Shown here: positions 29,090-37,916 of the stretch, piece after piece | How the letters are laid out: every line of letters begins with the position of its first letter | How positions within the stretch are numbered: the stretch's first letter is position 1 | Source: Parasphingopyxis sp. CP4 | Lineage (GTDB): Bacteria; Pseudomonadota; Alphaproteobacteria; Sphingomonadales; Sphingomonadaceae | Assembly: GCF_013378055.1 (NCBI RefSeq) | Contig: NZ_CP051130.1 | Span: 1,860,001 to 1,924,000 of the forward strand | DNA: 64,000 bases | Direction of reading: 5' to 3' | Position numbers and translations under genes: made by a program | The notes under the pieces: generated by a model | Database searches by the model: none | Told to the model about the DNA's origin: nothing | Seen by the model: only the letters and a program-made list of their open reading frames with translations

Positions 29090-29629
29090 ATGACCGAATA
29101 TCCAAACTCCCCCGCCCTGCTGCTTGAAGCAGCGCGCTTTTCTGCAGAGCGCCACCGCAACCAGCGCCGCAAAGATGCGGACGCGACGCCCTATATCAAC
29201 CACCCCCTATCTGTGGCCGCATTGCTGGCTGAACATGGCGTAGTCGATGGCGAAGTGCTGGCCGCCGCGCTCCTTCACGACACGGTCGAGGATACCGAAA
29301 CGAGTTTTGAAGAACTTGAGATCAAATTCGGCGCGCGGGTGACCGCGATCGTCGCCGAAGTGACCGATGACAAGGCACTCCCCAAGGCCGAACGCAAACG
29401 GCTGCAAGTCGCGCATGCGCCACACAAATCGCCGGACGCGCGCTTGGTGAAGATTGCTGACAAGACCAGCAATCTCACCGATATTGTGCATTCGGCGCCG
29501 GGCTGGCCACTCGAACGCAAACAGGATTATTTCGATTGGGCGAAAGACGTTGTCGACCTCATGCGCGGGATCAATGCTGAACTCGAAGCGGCCTTCGACG
29601 CGATCTATGCGAAGCGGCCGACCGAATAA
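29090..29629 (+). CDS. Stand-alone HD-domain ppGpp hydrolase-like protein (MESH1/SpoT type)
   Basis: 179 residues with only the HD hydrolase part of RelA/SpoT. Metal ligands are H38 in YINHPL, H63-D64 in ALLHDTVEDT and the Asp in LVKIADKTSNLTDI. The ED pair after HD, needed for pyrophosphohydrolysis, is present. There is no synthetase, TGS or ACT domain. It would lower (p)ppGpp or hydrolyse a related nucleotide. It is divergent from the exonuclease gene with about 40 bp between starts and convergent with the sulfotransferase. Confidence 0.88.
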   Translation: MTEYPNSPALLLEAARFSAERHRNQRRKDADATPYINHPLSVAALLAEHGVVDGEVLAAALLHDTVEDTETSFEELEIKFGARVTAIVAEVTDDKALPKAERKRLQVAHAPHKSPDARLVKIADKTSNLTDIVHSAPGWPLERKQDYFDWAKDVVDLMRGINAELEAAFDAIYAKRPTE

Positions 29630-29635
29630 GGCGCG

Positions 29636-30544
29636 TTATCCGCGCGCCCTAAGCGCCGCATCGAGCGCTGCATAGTCGGCAAAGCCCAGTGCAGGCTCGA
29701 TCCGCTCGGCCCAGATCGCATCCATGGCGTCGGCGATCTCGACCGGCAGCTCTTTCTTGTGCCCGCCAACCCCACCCTTTCTGACTTTTGCTGAGTCACT
29801 GCCGCTCGGCAGGTTGCACCGGCGTTCCGACAATCGCCGGTTCATCGCATCGTCGAAATGATCCTTATGCTCGAGCATATAGGCAAGCGATGATCGCTCC
29901 AGGGTGAGGGCAAGAAGATCGTCGGAAAGCGCGATACCGCAAAAATCGGCAACCCCGCGAACATGGTCTTCGGGTGTTTCGATCATATGCTCATAGGTGA
30001 CGAGCATGACATTCGGATTATCGATCTGTTCCCACCAGCTGAGCAGATGATCCCAATAGCCGCCGCCTTCGGGCCCACCGATCTTCCAGCCTTCGAAGAA
30101 ATGCTCGATCGGCACGGTGCCGGGCTCGATGAACCAGCCTTCCATGAAACGAAACATCGAGACGAAGGCGTCTTTCGGGTTGCGCAGCGATACGATGTAG
30201 CGCGCGCCCTTGGGGATGGCGGTGTAGGAGAGATGGCTCTTGAAGCCGCGCGGTTCGGCGCGTTGCTCGGCATTGATGTCGATTTCCAGGCCGATCGTTG
30301 GTTCGATCCATGGCACGACGCGCGAAATATCGTCAAAATCCATGTCGCCACCGGTGCGCAGCTGGTGAAAGGTCTGCTGGAGCCAGGTCGTCCCGCATTT
30401 TCCATAGGGGGAGATGATCACATCGCTTGGCCGCGGCTGATAGGATTCAATGGCCCTGGCCACTTGTTCCGGCACGAACATCTTGCCCATCAATTCGCCA
30501 AATTCAGGCGCACTTTGCGCCCGCCGTGGTGTGCCATCCGTCAT
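29636..30544 (-). CDS. PAPS-dependent sulfotransferase
   Basis: 302 residues (PF00685 fold). The 5'-phosphosulfate loop is SPYGKCGTTWLQQ (residues 45-57) and the 3'-phosphate motif is in IVSLRNPKDAFVSMFRF; the C-terminal RKGGVGGHKKELP matches the family's RKGxxGxWK element with His replacing Trp. It transfers sulfate from PAPS to an alcohol or amine; the acceptor is unknown. It stands alone on the minus strand inside the repair-gene region, with AGGGGG before the ATG. Confidence 0.88.
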   Translation of the reverse strand: MTDGTPRRAQSAPEFGELMGKMFVPEQVARAIESYQPRPSDVIISPYGKCGTTWLQQTFHQLRTGGDMDFDDISRVVPWIEPTIGLEIDINAEQRAEPRGFKSHLSYTAIPKGARYIVSLRNPKDAFVSMFRFMEGWFIEPGTVPIEHFFEGWKIGGPEGGGYWDHLLSWWEQIDNPNVMLVTYEHMIETPEDHVRGVADFCGIALSDDLLALTLERSSLAYMLEHKDHFDDAMNRRLSERRCNLPSGSDSAKVRKGGVGGHKKELPVEIADAMDAIWAERIEPALGFADYAALDAALRARG

Positions 30545-30648
30545 CTATGTCCCCCTTGTGCTGGATCGCTGTATCGGTGCGGACCTGCCGAAAGGCAAGC
30601 GGCGCTCTAGAGTCTCGCAACTCTCGATCAATCGTCTAGACTGGGACC

Positions 30649-33072
30649 GTGTCCTCCCCCCTGCCCTCACCCATCCTGAGCTGGTTCGATGAACGCGGTT
30701 GGCAACCGCGCCGCCACCAGCTCGACATGCTCCATGCCGCGCGAGCGGGAAAACATGCCCTGCTCGTCGCGCCGACCGGAGCAGGCAAAACTTTAGCTGG
30801 CTTCCTCCCCAGCCTTGCGGATCTGGTGGACAATCCCAGCGACGGATTGCACACCCTCTATGTCTCTCCGCTCAAGGCATTGGCGGTTGATGTGCAGCGC
30901 AACCTGCTTGGACCGATCGACGAGATGGGCCTCGACATCCGGGTCGAGACACGCACCGGGGACACACCCCATAATCGCAAGGTGCGGCAGCGGCAGCGGC
31001 CCCCGCATATGCTGCTCACCACCCCGGAATCGCTGAGCTTGCTGGTGTCTTACGCGGATAGCGCGTCGCTATTTGCAGACTTGAAAACCGTGATCGTCGA
31101 TGAGGTGCATGCCTTTGCCACCCAGAAACGGGGCGATCTCCTCAACCTGTCCATGTCCCGCCTGCAAAGCCTTGCGCCGGGTCTGCGCCGTGTCGCGCTA
31201 TCGGCAACTGTCGCCGATCCGCATGGCTATGCGGAATGGCTGGCACCGAATGGCGATACGGGTTCGGTCGAAAAGGTGATCGGCGAAGACGGTGCCGAAG
31301 CCGAGATTGAGATCCTGCTGCCCGAAGATCGCGTGCCCTGGTCTGGTCATTCGGGAGCCTATGCGACCGAACAGGTGATGGACATCATCGCCCAGCACAA
31401 GACGACGCTCGTTTTCTGTAACACGCGCGGCTTGGCGGAACTCATTTTCCAGCAGCTATGGAAAGCCAATGGCGGCGAGCTCCCGATCGGCATCCATCAT
31501 GGCTCGCTCTCGCGCGAGGCGCGCCGCAAGGTGGAAGCGGCCATGGCGCGCGGCGAGCTGCGCGGACTCGTCGCGACCGCCAGCCTCGATCTGGGAGTTG
31601 ATTGGGGCGATGTCGATTGTGTTGTGCAGATGGGTGCGCCCAAGGGTGCCTCGCGATTGCTGCAGCGGATTGGCCGCTCCAACCACCGGCTTGACGAACC
31701 GTCCAAGGCGATCCTCGTTCCCGGTAATCGCTTTGAATATCTCGAGGCCCGAGCCGCGCTTGATGCGGTAAGCGAGCGGGAGCTGGATACCGAGAGCTTC
31801 CGTCCCGGCAGCCTTGATGTGCTGGCCCAGCATCTGATGGCCTGTGCCTGCGCTGCACCGTTCGAGGAAGGCGACATGCTCGCCGAAATCCGGTCGGCAG
31901 CTCCCTATCGCAACTTGCGGTCAGCCGATTTCAGCCGTGAGCTCGAATATATCGCCAATGGCGGATACGCCCTGCGCGCCTATGACCGTTACAAGCGGCT
32001 GGTGAGCATGGTCGATGATGACGGACAAACAATCTGGCGCGTCAGCCACCCCAAATTCGAAAAGCAGCATCGCCTCAATGCCGGCATCATCGTCGATGCG
32101 CCGATCCTGGACGTGCGCTTCAAAAATGGCCGCAAGCTCGGCACGGTCGAGGAGATGTTTGCTGCCTCGCTATCGGTCGGCGACACATTCTTTTTTGCCG
32201 GCCTCAGCCTGGAAGTGCTGTCGATGAAGGATACGGACCTGTTCGTGCGCGCCTCCACACGACCAGCGCGGATACCGACCTATGGCGGCACCCGCATGGC
32301 GCTGTCGACCAATCTCGCCGATCGGGTGCGCGGGTTTCTGAACAACCCGGCGGAATGGGAAGCCTTTCCCGAAGATGTTGAAGAATGGCTCCGTGTCCAG
32401 TCCGAACGCTCTGTCCTGCCCAAGCCGGGCGAGCTCTTGATCGAGACATTCCCGCATGAGGATCGCCACTTCATGGTCGCCTATAGTTTCGAAGGCTGGA
32501 ATGCCCATCAATCGCTCGGCATGCTGGTGACCCGGCGGATGGAGAGTGCTGGCCTGAAACCGATCGGCTTTGTTGCCAATGATTACAGCTTCGCGACCTA
32601 TTCACTCGAGCGCGTGCGCGACCCAGTGCCTTTATTCTCTACCGATATACTGGAGGATGAATTTGTCGACTGGGTCCAGAACAGCCATCTTCTCAAGCGC
32701 GCCTTCCGCGATGTGGCCGTGATTGGCGGGCTGGTCGAACGCCAGCATCCCGGCAAGCGCAAAACCGGCAAGCAGGTCACTTTCTCGACCGATCTCATCT
32801 ATGACGTGTTGCGGCGATACGAACCCGATCATCTGTTGCTTCAGGCGGCCTGGGCGGATGCGCGGACCAAGCTCACCGATGTCGGTCGCCTCGCCAGCCT
32901 GCTCGAACGCGCAGCCGAGACAATGGTGCATGTCGATCTCCCGCGCGTTTCGCCCCTCGCGGTTCCCGTATTGGTGCTGATCGGACGCGAACATGTGGCC
33001 CAGGGTAGCGTTGATGACGCCCTGCTCATTGAAGCGGAAGCGCTGGCTGATATCGCAATGAAATCGGACTAG
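30649..33072 (+). CDS. Ligase-associated DEXH-box helicase (Lhr-type)
   Basis: 807 residues with a GTG start. Superfamily 2 motifs: Walker A APTGAGKTLAGFLPSL (about 40-55), DEVH near residue 151, SATV, LDLGVDWGDVDC, and the arginine-finger motif QRIGRSNHR; the Lhr-core winged-helix and DUF1998-less C-terminal parts follow. The length fits the ligase-associated subtype rather than the about 1,500-residue Lhr. It translocates on ssDNA and unwinds duplexes in the damage-response set with PdeM and the MBL exonuclease. It is divergent from the sulfotransferase. Confidence 0.93.
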   Translation: MSSPLPSPILSWFDERGWQPRRHQLDMLHAARAGKHALLVAPTGAGKTLAGFLPSLADLVDNPSDGLHTLYVSPLKALAVDVQRNLLGPIDEMGLDIRVETRTGDTPHNRKVRQRQRPPHMLLTTPESLSLLVSYADSASLFADLKTVIVDEVHAFATQKRGDLLNLSMSRLQSLAPGLRRVALSATVADPHGYAEWLAPNGDTGSVEKVIGEDGAEAEIEILLPEDRVPWSGHSGAYATEQVMDIIAQHKTTLVFCNTRGLAELIFQQLWKANGGELPIGIHHGSLSREARRKVEAAMARGELRGLVATASLDLGVDWGDVDCVVQMGAPKGASRLLQRIGRSNHRLDEPSKAILVPGNRFEYLEARAALDAVSERELDTESFRPGSLDVLAQHLMACACAAPFEEGDMLAEIRSAAPYRNLRSADFSRELEYIANGGYALRAYDRYKRLVSMVDDDGQTIWRVSHPKFEKQHRLNAGIIVDAPILDVRFKNGRKLGTVEEMFAASLSVGDTFFFAGLSLEVLSMKDTDLFVRASTRPARIPTYGGTRMALSTNLADRVRGFLNNPAEWEAFPEDVEEWLRVQSERSVLPKPGELLIETFPHEDRHFMVAYSFEGWNAHQSLGMLVTRRMESAGLKPIGFVANDYSFATYSLERVRDPVPLFSTDILEDEFVDWVQNSHLLKRAFRDVAVIGGLVERQHPGKRKTGKQVTFSTDLIYDVLRRYEPDHLLLQAAWADARTKLTDVGRLASLLERAAETMVHVDLPRVSPLAVPVLVLIGREHVAQGSVDDALLIEAEALADIAMKSD

Positions 33073-33100
33073 TTACTCCGATTCGATCTAATTTAATGCC

Positions 33101-33149
33101 ATTTATCGACGGTATTGCGACATTTGTCGTTACGAATCGGTTTATCGAC
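33101..33149. repeat. Three spaced copies of an ATTTATCGAC-like element
   Basis: ATTTATCGAC at 33101, ATTTGTCGTT at 33122 and GTTTATCGAC at 33140 are 21 and 18 bp apart, near two helical turns, upstream of the small secreted-protein gene. A 7-bp hairpin CGCCCGT-CGAA-ACGGGCG follows at 33160-33177. Possibly a multi-site operator. Confidence 0.3.
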
Positions 33150-33260
33150 ACAGATGTACCGCCCGTCGAAACGGGCGCGACACAGCTGTATTGTAATCAT
33201 AATACACCCTGACCCGCCTGATTCGGAGCGGGCGATAATAATCGGTTCAGGAGTGTACCC

Positions 33261-33665
33261 ATGTTTAGTAAAATCAGTGCCAAATCCCGCCTTGTGATTG
33301 CCGCCTTTGCGCTACCGGCGGCCAGCATGGCGGCCTATGTAGCGCCAGCCCATGCACAGGCCGAAGCGGTCAATGCACAACAGATGGCCGAAGGCCTTGT
33401 CGCCGCCCTCAACGGTGGCAGCGGCGATCGCAGCCGTTGGGCCCGCGATCACATGCTGTCCGACGGTGGCTTCCGCCAGCGATTGACCCAGTTGAACCGG
33501 ATTGCCCGGCGTACCGGCGACTTGACCCTGGTTGAGGTCGCCGAGCTGGACAGCGGCATGGTCTTGCAGGTCCGCAACGGTAGCGGACGCACCCACGCAA
33601 TCAGTGTTCTCATGGATGGACGTCGACCCGACAAAGTTCTCGGCGTCGGTATGCGCGGCCTCTAG
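33261..33665 (+). CDS. Small exported protein of unknown function
   Basis: 134 residues. A signal peptide ends at the AHAQA site near residue 33. The mature protein has a helical basic half (GDRSRWARDHMLSDGGFRQR) and a beta-rich half (LVEVAELDSGMVLQVRNGSG). I do not recognise a domain. A good ribosome site (AGGAG, 33249-33253) precedes the ATG, and its 188-bp upstream region holds spaced repeats, so it is probably regulated on its own. Confidence 0.75.
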   Translation: MFSKISAKSRLVIAAFALPAASMAAYVAPAHAQAEAVNAQQMAEGLVAALNGGSGDRSRWARDHMLSDGGFRQRLTQLNRIARRTGDLTLVEVAELDSGMVLQVRNGSGRTHAISVLMDGRRPDKVLGVGMRGL

Positions 33666-33784
33666 CGACCGCCAGTCACCCGGTCGCCCTCCTGCGACCC
33701 GGGCCAGCCGTTCGGTGCCAGCGAATATTTCTTCGCTAGCGCCGAGCGGCTGGTTAGCTTTGCCCGCGACAGCTGGGCAAAAAA

Positions 33785-33828
33785 CCGCTAGCTCCGCTCA
33801 TCAGTGCAAATTTGAGGGGAGCTAGTGG
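33785..33828 (+). promoter_or_regulatory. Hairpin masking the dipeptidase ribosome site and start codon
   Basis: CCGCTAGCTCC (33785-33795) can pair with GGAGCTAGTGG (33818-33828) over 11 bp, ten Watson-Crick and one G-U, with a 22-nt loop. The 3' arm covers the Shine-Dalgarno GAGGGGAG and the GTG start at 33825. This is the geometry of a translational switch such as an RNA thermometer or a site for a protein or sRNA. Confidence 0.45.
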
Positions 33829-35048
33829 TGCGGACATTCGGATTGAGACTGGGTGCAGCGGCTTGGGCAATTATAGCATCATCGACAGCAGCATGTGCGC
33901 AGGATCCAGCGCCAGAAGCAGTGGATGGCGCTACAGTTCACGAACAGTTGCTGACCCTCGATACGCATCTCGATACGCCGCTCCATATGATGCGCCCCGG
34001 CTGGAGCATGGCCGACCGCCATGATTATGAAACCGACAATAGCCAGGTCGATATTCCGCGCATGATCGAAGGCGGATTGGACGGTGGATTCTTTGTTATC
34101 TGGACGCCGCAAGGTCCGTTGACCGACGAAGGCTATGCGCGCGCCGCCGGTATGGCTGCATCACGCCAGCAGATTATCCTGGCGATGCTCGCAGCAAACT
34201 CCGACCAGGTTGAACGCGCGCGCACCGCGGATGATGCCGCGCGGATCGCGGCGACGGGTCGCCGCTTCGTCTATCAAAGTATCGAAAATAGCTATCCGCT
34301 GGGCGAAGATGTCAGCGGGCTCGAGCAATTCTACAATAATGGCGTTCGCATGGTGGGCCCTGTCCATTCTGCGACGAACCAATTTTCTGACAGTGCTACC
34401 GGCGAGGAACTGTGGGGCGGCCTGAGCCCGTTAGGCCGCGCGCTGATTACTGAGATGAATCGCCTCGGCATCATTCCCGATGGGTCCCATGCCTCGGACG
34501 CAGCCTTTGATCAGATGATCGAGCTTTCAGCAACGCCAATCATCCTCTCGCATTCCGGTCCCAAGGTCGCGCATGATCATCCTCGCAACCTCGATGACGA
34601 GCGGATCCGGCGCCTGGCCGCGTCAGGCGGCGTGATTGCGGTCAACAGCATCTATCTTGCGCCGCGCAGCAATGCTCCAGAATGGCAGGCAATCAGCCGC
34701 CGTTTCATGGAAATGTTCTCCGAATCCGCCGAGGTTCAACAAGCCTATGTCCGCGATCTACGCGCGCTCGAGGCTGTCACACCGCGCGAAGATGCTGATT
34801 TCGAAATGTTCATGGCCAGCCTCATGCATCTGATCGAGGTTGCCGGTGTCGACCATGTCGCTTTTGGTGCAGACTGGGACGGTGGCGGCGGTGTCGAGAA
34901 TATGCGTGACATCACGGCTCTGCCGCAAATCACGGCCCGCCTGCTGGCCGCTGGGCACACCATGTCCGAACTCAACAAGATGTGGAGTGGCAATGTGCTG
35001 CGACTGTTGCGGGCCGCCGAAGCGCATGCTGCTGGCCACGGCAGCTAA
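33825..35048 (+). CDS. Membrane dipeptidase, peptidase family M19 (renal dipeptidase-like)
   Basis: 407 residues, GTG start, signal peptide ending near ACAQ (residue 25). Zinc-site elements are LDTHLDTPLH (HxD), the glutamate in VYQSIENSYPLGED, ILSHSGPKVAHDHPRN and FGADWDGGG. The family cleaves L,D- or D,L-dipeptides and some beta-lactams; here it is probably periplasmic, in peptide scavenging or wall turnover. A second GTG at 33828 could also start it. The start region is sequestered in an 11-bp hairpin. Confidence 0.92.
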   Translation: MVRTFGLRLGAAAWAIIASSTAACAQDPAPEAVDGATVHEQLLTLDTHLDTPLHMMRPGWSMADRHDYETDNSQVDIPRMIEGGLDGGFFVIWTPQGPLTDEGYARAAGMAASRQQIILAMLAANSDQVERARTADDAARIAATGRRFVYQSIENSYPLGEDVSGLEQFYNNGVRMVGPVHSATNQFSDSATGEELWGGLSPLGRALITEMNRLGIIPDGSHASDAAFDQMIELSATPIILSHSGPKVAHDHPRNLDDERIRRLAASGGVIAVNSIYLAPRSNAPEWQAISRRFMEMFSESAEVQQAYVRDLRALEAVTPREDADFEMFMASLMHLIEVAGVDHVAFGADWDGGGGVENMRDITALPQITARLLAAGHTMSELNKMWSGNVLRLLRAAEAHAAGHGS

Positions 35049-35078
35049 GCGCAATTTGCGCCGCATGATCGGCAGCGG

Positions 35079-36485
35079 ATGAGCGAAACGGATACCGAAG
35101 AAGACACGGCCAGCTGGCGCGAAACGCTGGCGGGCGGTCGCTGGCCGAGCTTCACGCTCATCATGTTCGGTATCTGGCTGATGGCCGCTGACGCGCTTGT
35201 CACCACCACGATCATGCCAAGCGTCGGCCGGGACCTCGACGGCTATGCCTGGTTCGGCTGGGCGACGTCAGGCTATCTGGTCGGTGTCGTCGCCGCTGCA
35301 TCCTGCGCTGGTTGGCTTTCTGACCGGATCGGGTTGCGACCTGCAATGATCGGTTCGGGCCTGTTGCTCGCCATTGGCTGTCTCGTCAGCGCAGCCGGCC
35401 CCGACATGCCGACCTTTGTCGCGGGACGGATGATCCAGGGCGTTGGCGCGGGTTGGGTCGCGGGCTTTTGCTATGTCACCATCAATCTGGTGTTCGAAGC
35501 GCGTTACCTGGTGCGCGTGTTTGCAGCCGCGACTAGCATCTGGGGTGTGGCGACGTTTCTCGGGCCGCTCGTTGGTGGTTTGTTCGCCGATGCCGGAAAC
35601 TGGCGCGGCGTCTTCTGGCTGTTCGCCGGACAGGCCGTGCTCTTCGCGATCGCGGCGGCGCGGCTCGTGCCGGCAAGCGAACGCAAACCTGGCGAAGGCG
35701 GCTTACCCCTCCTCCAGATCACGCTCATCGTGCTTGGGGTAAGCGGGTTATCGAGCGCCGGCGTTATCGATTCCGGCACGGTCCAGTTAATTCTTATCCC
35801 GGTAAGCATTGTTCTGCTCGCCGTCGCAGTAATTTATGACCGGACAGCCCGCGCCCGGCTATTGCCGCGCACGGCCACGCGTTTTGGCACGTTGATCGGG
35901 GCGGCCTATGCGACCTATTTCCTGTTGCTGGCGGGCGAAGTCGGGTTCGCCATCTATGCACCGGCGATCCTGCAATTCACGCACGGACTAACGGCCACCC
36001 AAGCCGGCTATGTCGTCGCGGTCGAGGCGCTCGCCTGGACCATCGCTGCGCTAGCGGTAGCGGGATCGGGTGAAAGGTGGAGACGGCGCTGGATTGTGAT
36101 TGGCGCGGCCTGTGTGCCGCTATCGCTGACCCTGTTGAGCTTTGTGCTCGCTGGACCGATGCTGTTCCTTGTGATTATCGGCGGCGCGCTGCTCGGTGCC
36201 GGTTTTGGCTTGGCATACAGTTTTATCAGCCGTGCTGTTATGGCTTCGCTCGACGAAGATGAGCGGGCGACCGGTTCGGCCGGCATTGGCGCAGTACGCG
36301 ATGCAGGCGCTGCGACGGGCGCGGCCATTGCCGGGATCGCCGCGAACCTTGTCGGCTTTGCCGATGGACTAACGGCTGAAAGCGTCGCGCTGACCGGCTT
36401 CTGGGTCTGCGCGATCGGTATCCCGCTGGCGCTACTGGGTCTTGTCACCGCCATGCGCCTGACCCGCATCCAGGCCCTTGATTAG
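35079..36485 (+). CDS. Major facilitator superfamily transporter
   Basis: 468 residues with about 12-14 helices. The MFS signature between helices 2 and 3 is GWLSDRIGLRPAMIG, and motif C-like GVATFLGPLVGGLFAD points to the drug:H+ antiporter (DHA) group. N-terminus is acidic. The substrate is unknown; efflux is likely. It is 30 bp downstream of the dipeptidase gene and 26 bp upstream of pdeM, so the three may share a message. Confidence 0.88.
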   Translation: MSETDTEEDTASWRETLAGGRWPSFTLIMFGIWLMAADALVTTTIMPSVGRDLDGYAWFGWATSGYLVGVVAAASCAGWLSDRIGLRPAMIGSGLLLAIGCLVSAAGPDMPTFVAGRMIQGVGAGWVAGFCYVTINLVFEARYLVRVFAAATSIWGVATFLGPLVGGLFADAGNWRGVFWLFAGQAVLFAIAAARLVPASERKPGEGGLPLLQITLIVLGVSGLSSAGVIDSGTVQLILIPVSIVLLAVAVIYDRTARARLLPRTATRFGTLIGAAYATYFLLLAGEVGFAIYAPAILQFTHGLTATQAGYVVAVEALAWTIAALAVAGSGERWRRRWIVIGAACVPLSLTLLSFVLAGPMLFLVIIGGALLGAGFGLAYSFISRAVMASLDEDERATGSAGIGAVRDAGAATGAAIAGIAANLVGFADGLTAESVALTGFWVCAIGIPLALLGLVTAMRLTRIQALD

Positions 36486-36511
36486 GTAAGCCCAGCGCGG
36501 CACACAGGGCC

Positions 36512-37174
36512 ATGGTTCGCTTTTCGTTCTCCGGTCATGATCTGGTCGCGCTGCCCCAGGCGGCGCTCTTCTGGCCGGCGCGCAAGGCATTGCTGGTCGC
36601 CGACCTCCATTTCGAAAAGGCGAGCTGGTTTGCGCGGTTCGGACAGATGCTGCCACCCTATGACAGCGAAGCTACACTCGCCGATCTTGAGGCGCTCGTC
36701 GCCGCTACCGATGCGCGTGAACTCTGGTGTCTCGGCGATAGTTTCCACGACAGCGCGGGCAGCGAGCGCATGTCTCCCAAGGCGCGCGATACATTGGCAT
36801 CGCTCACCGACCGTATCGACTGGACCTGGATCACCGGCAATCACGATGAAGCGATCAATGCCGATCACGGTGGCACGGTGATCGAGGAAGCCGAGGTCGA
36901 TGGGCTGCTGCTGCGTCATGAGGCCGATCCAAGAGAGACGCGACCCGAACTCTCCGGACATTTCCATCCCAAGCTGCGCATCCGTCTTCGCGGCAAGGGT
37001 GTATCGCGCCGCTGTTTCGTAGCGACGGAACGCAAGCTGATCCTGCCCGCATTTGGCGCGCTGACCGGCGGTCTGGATGCTGGCCATCCGGAGATCATCC
37101 GGGCTGTCGGACCAGATGCGCAGGCGCTCGTACCGGTTCAGGATCGGTTGTTGCGCTTCCCGCTGGCTGCTTAG
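36512..37174 (+). CDS. pdeM: Ligase-associated DNA damage response endonuclease PdeM
   Basis: 220 residues, calcineurin-like metallophosphoesterase. Motifs in order: VADLHFEKASWF (D31, H33), CLGDSFHD, ITGNHDEAI, LLRHEADP and SGHFHPKLRI. PdeM is the nuclease member of the set that includes the Lhr-type helicase at 30649 and the MBL exonuclease at 28051. Here it has been separated from the helicase by three unrelated genes. Convergent with msrA. Confidence 0.9.
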   Translation: MVRFSFSGHDLVALPQAALFWPARKALLVADLHFEKASWFARFGQMLPPYDSEATLADLEALVAATDARELWCLGDSFHDSAGSERMSPKARDTLASLTDRIDWTWITGNHDEAINADHGGTVIEEAEVDGLLLRHEADPRETRPELSGHFHPKLRIRLRGKGVSRRCFVATERKLILPAFGALTGGLDAGHPEIIRAVGPDAQALVPVQDRLLRFPLAA

Positions 37175-37218
37175 TTCGTCAGGCCTTCGCTGCGCTCAGG
37201 CGCCTTTCTGACAGATAA

Positions 37219-37911
37219 TCAAGCCGCTGGCGTGCTCGTGAACATTTGCGGGAAGGTTGCCTGGAGATCTTCCACCTTCTCGACGTCATGGGCGAGAATA
37301 TAGGGGTGGCGCGGGTTCCGGTTCATGAAGTCCTGATGATAATCTTCGGCATCGTAGAAACGCCCGCTTTCAAGCCGGGTGGCAATCGGGCGGGAAAAGC
37401 GTCCGGAATCGTTCAGCAAAGCGATATAGCGCCGCGAAACACTGCGCTGGGCAGCATTTTGCGGGAAGATCGCTGAGCGATAGTCTGAGCCAACATCGGG
37501 GCCCTGGCGATCGACCTGGGTCGGATCATGGGCAACCGAGAAATAGATGCGAAGCAGTTCGCCATAGGTGACGATATTCGGATCATAAACGATGCGGACC
37601 GCCTCGGCATGGCCTGTCCGGCCGGTTCCGACCTGTTCATAGGTGGCCGTCTCCGCGCTGCCGCCAGCATAGCCGGATCGGACGCTGCGGACGCCCCGCA
37701 CATGCTGGAACACGGCTTCCATGCCCCAGAAACATCCACCCGCAAACACGGCGACCTGGGCTTCCTCGGTCGCGATCACATTGGTGCGCGGGCCAGGGAT
37801 AGGGACAGCCGCTTCAACGGATTGATGCGTGGTGGGCAGGGATAATGCGGCGATCGCAGCAATCGCTGCGCCCGTGCCGAGTGCAAAGGTGACAAGCTTT
37901 TTCACAATCAT
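37219..37911 (-). CDS. msrA: Exported peptide-methionine (S)-S-oxide reductase
   Basis: 230 residues. An N-terminal signal/anchor (about 1-34) precedes the MsrA domain; the catalytic Cys60 is in AGGCFWGMEAVF, with YAGGSAETATYEQVGTGRTG and the recycling-region residues typical of the family. It reduces the S epimer of methionine sulfoxide in proteins. It lies 5 bp downstream of an exported MsrB, together a periplasmic oxidative repair pair. A matching thiol donor is not encoded nearby. Confidence 0.93.
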   Translation of the reverse strand: MIVKKLVTFALGTGAAIAAIAALSLPTTHQSVEAAVPIPGPRTNVIATEEAQVAVFAGGCFWGMEAVFQHVRGVRSVRSGYAGGSAETATYEQVGTGRTGHAEAVRIVYDPNIVTYGELLRIYFSVAHDPTQVDRQGPDVGSDYRSAIFPQNAAQRSVSRRYIALLNDSGRFSRPIATRLESGRFYDAEDYHQDFMNRNPRHPYILAHDVEKVEDLQATFPQMFTSTPAA

Positions 37912-37916
37912 CGAAA

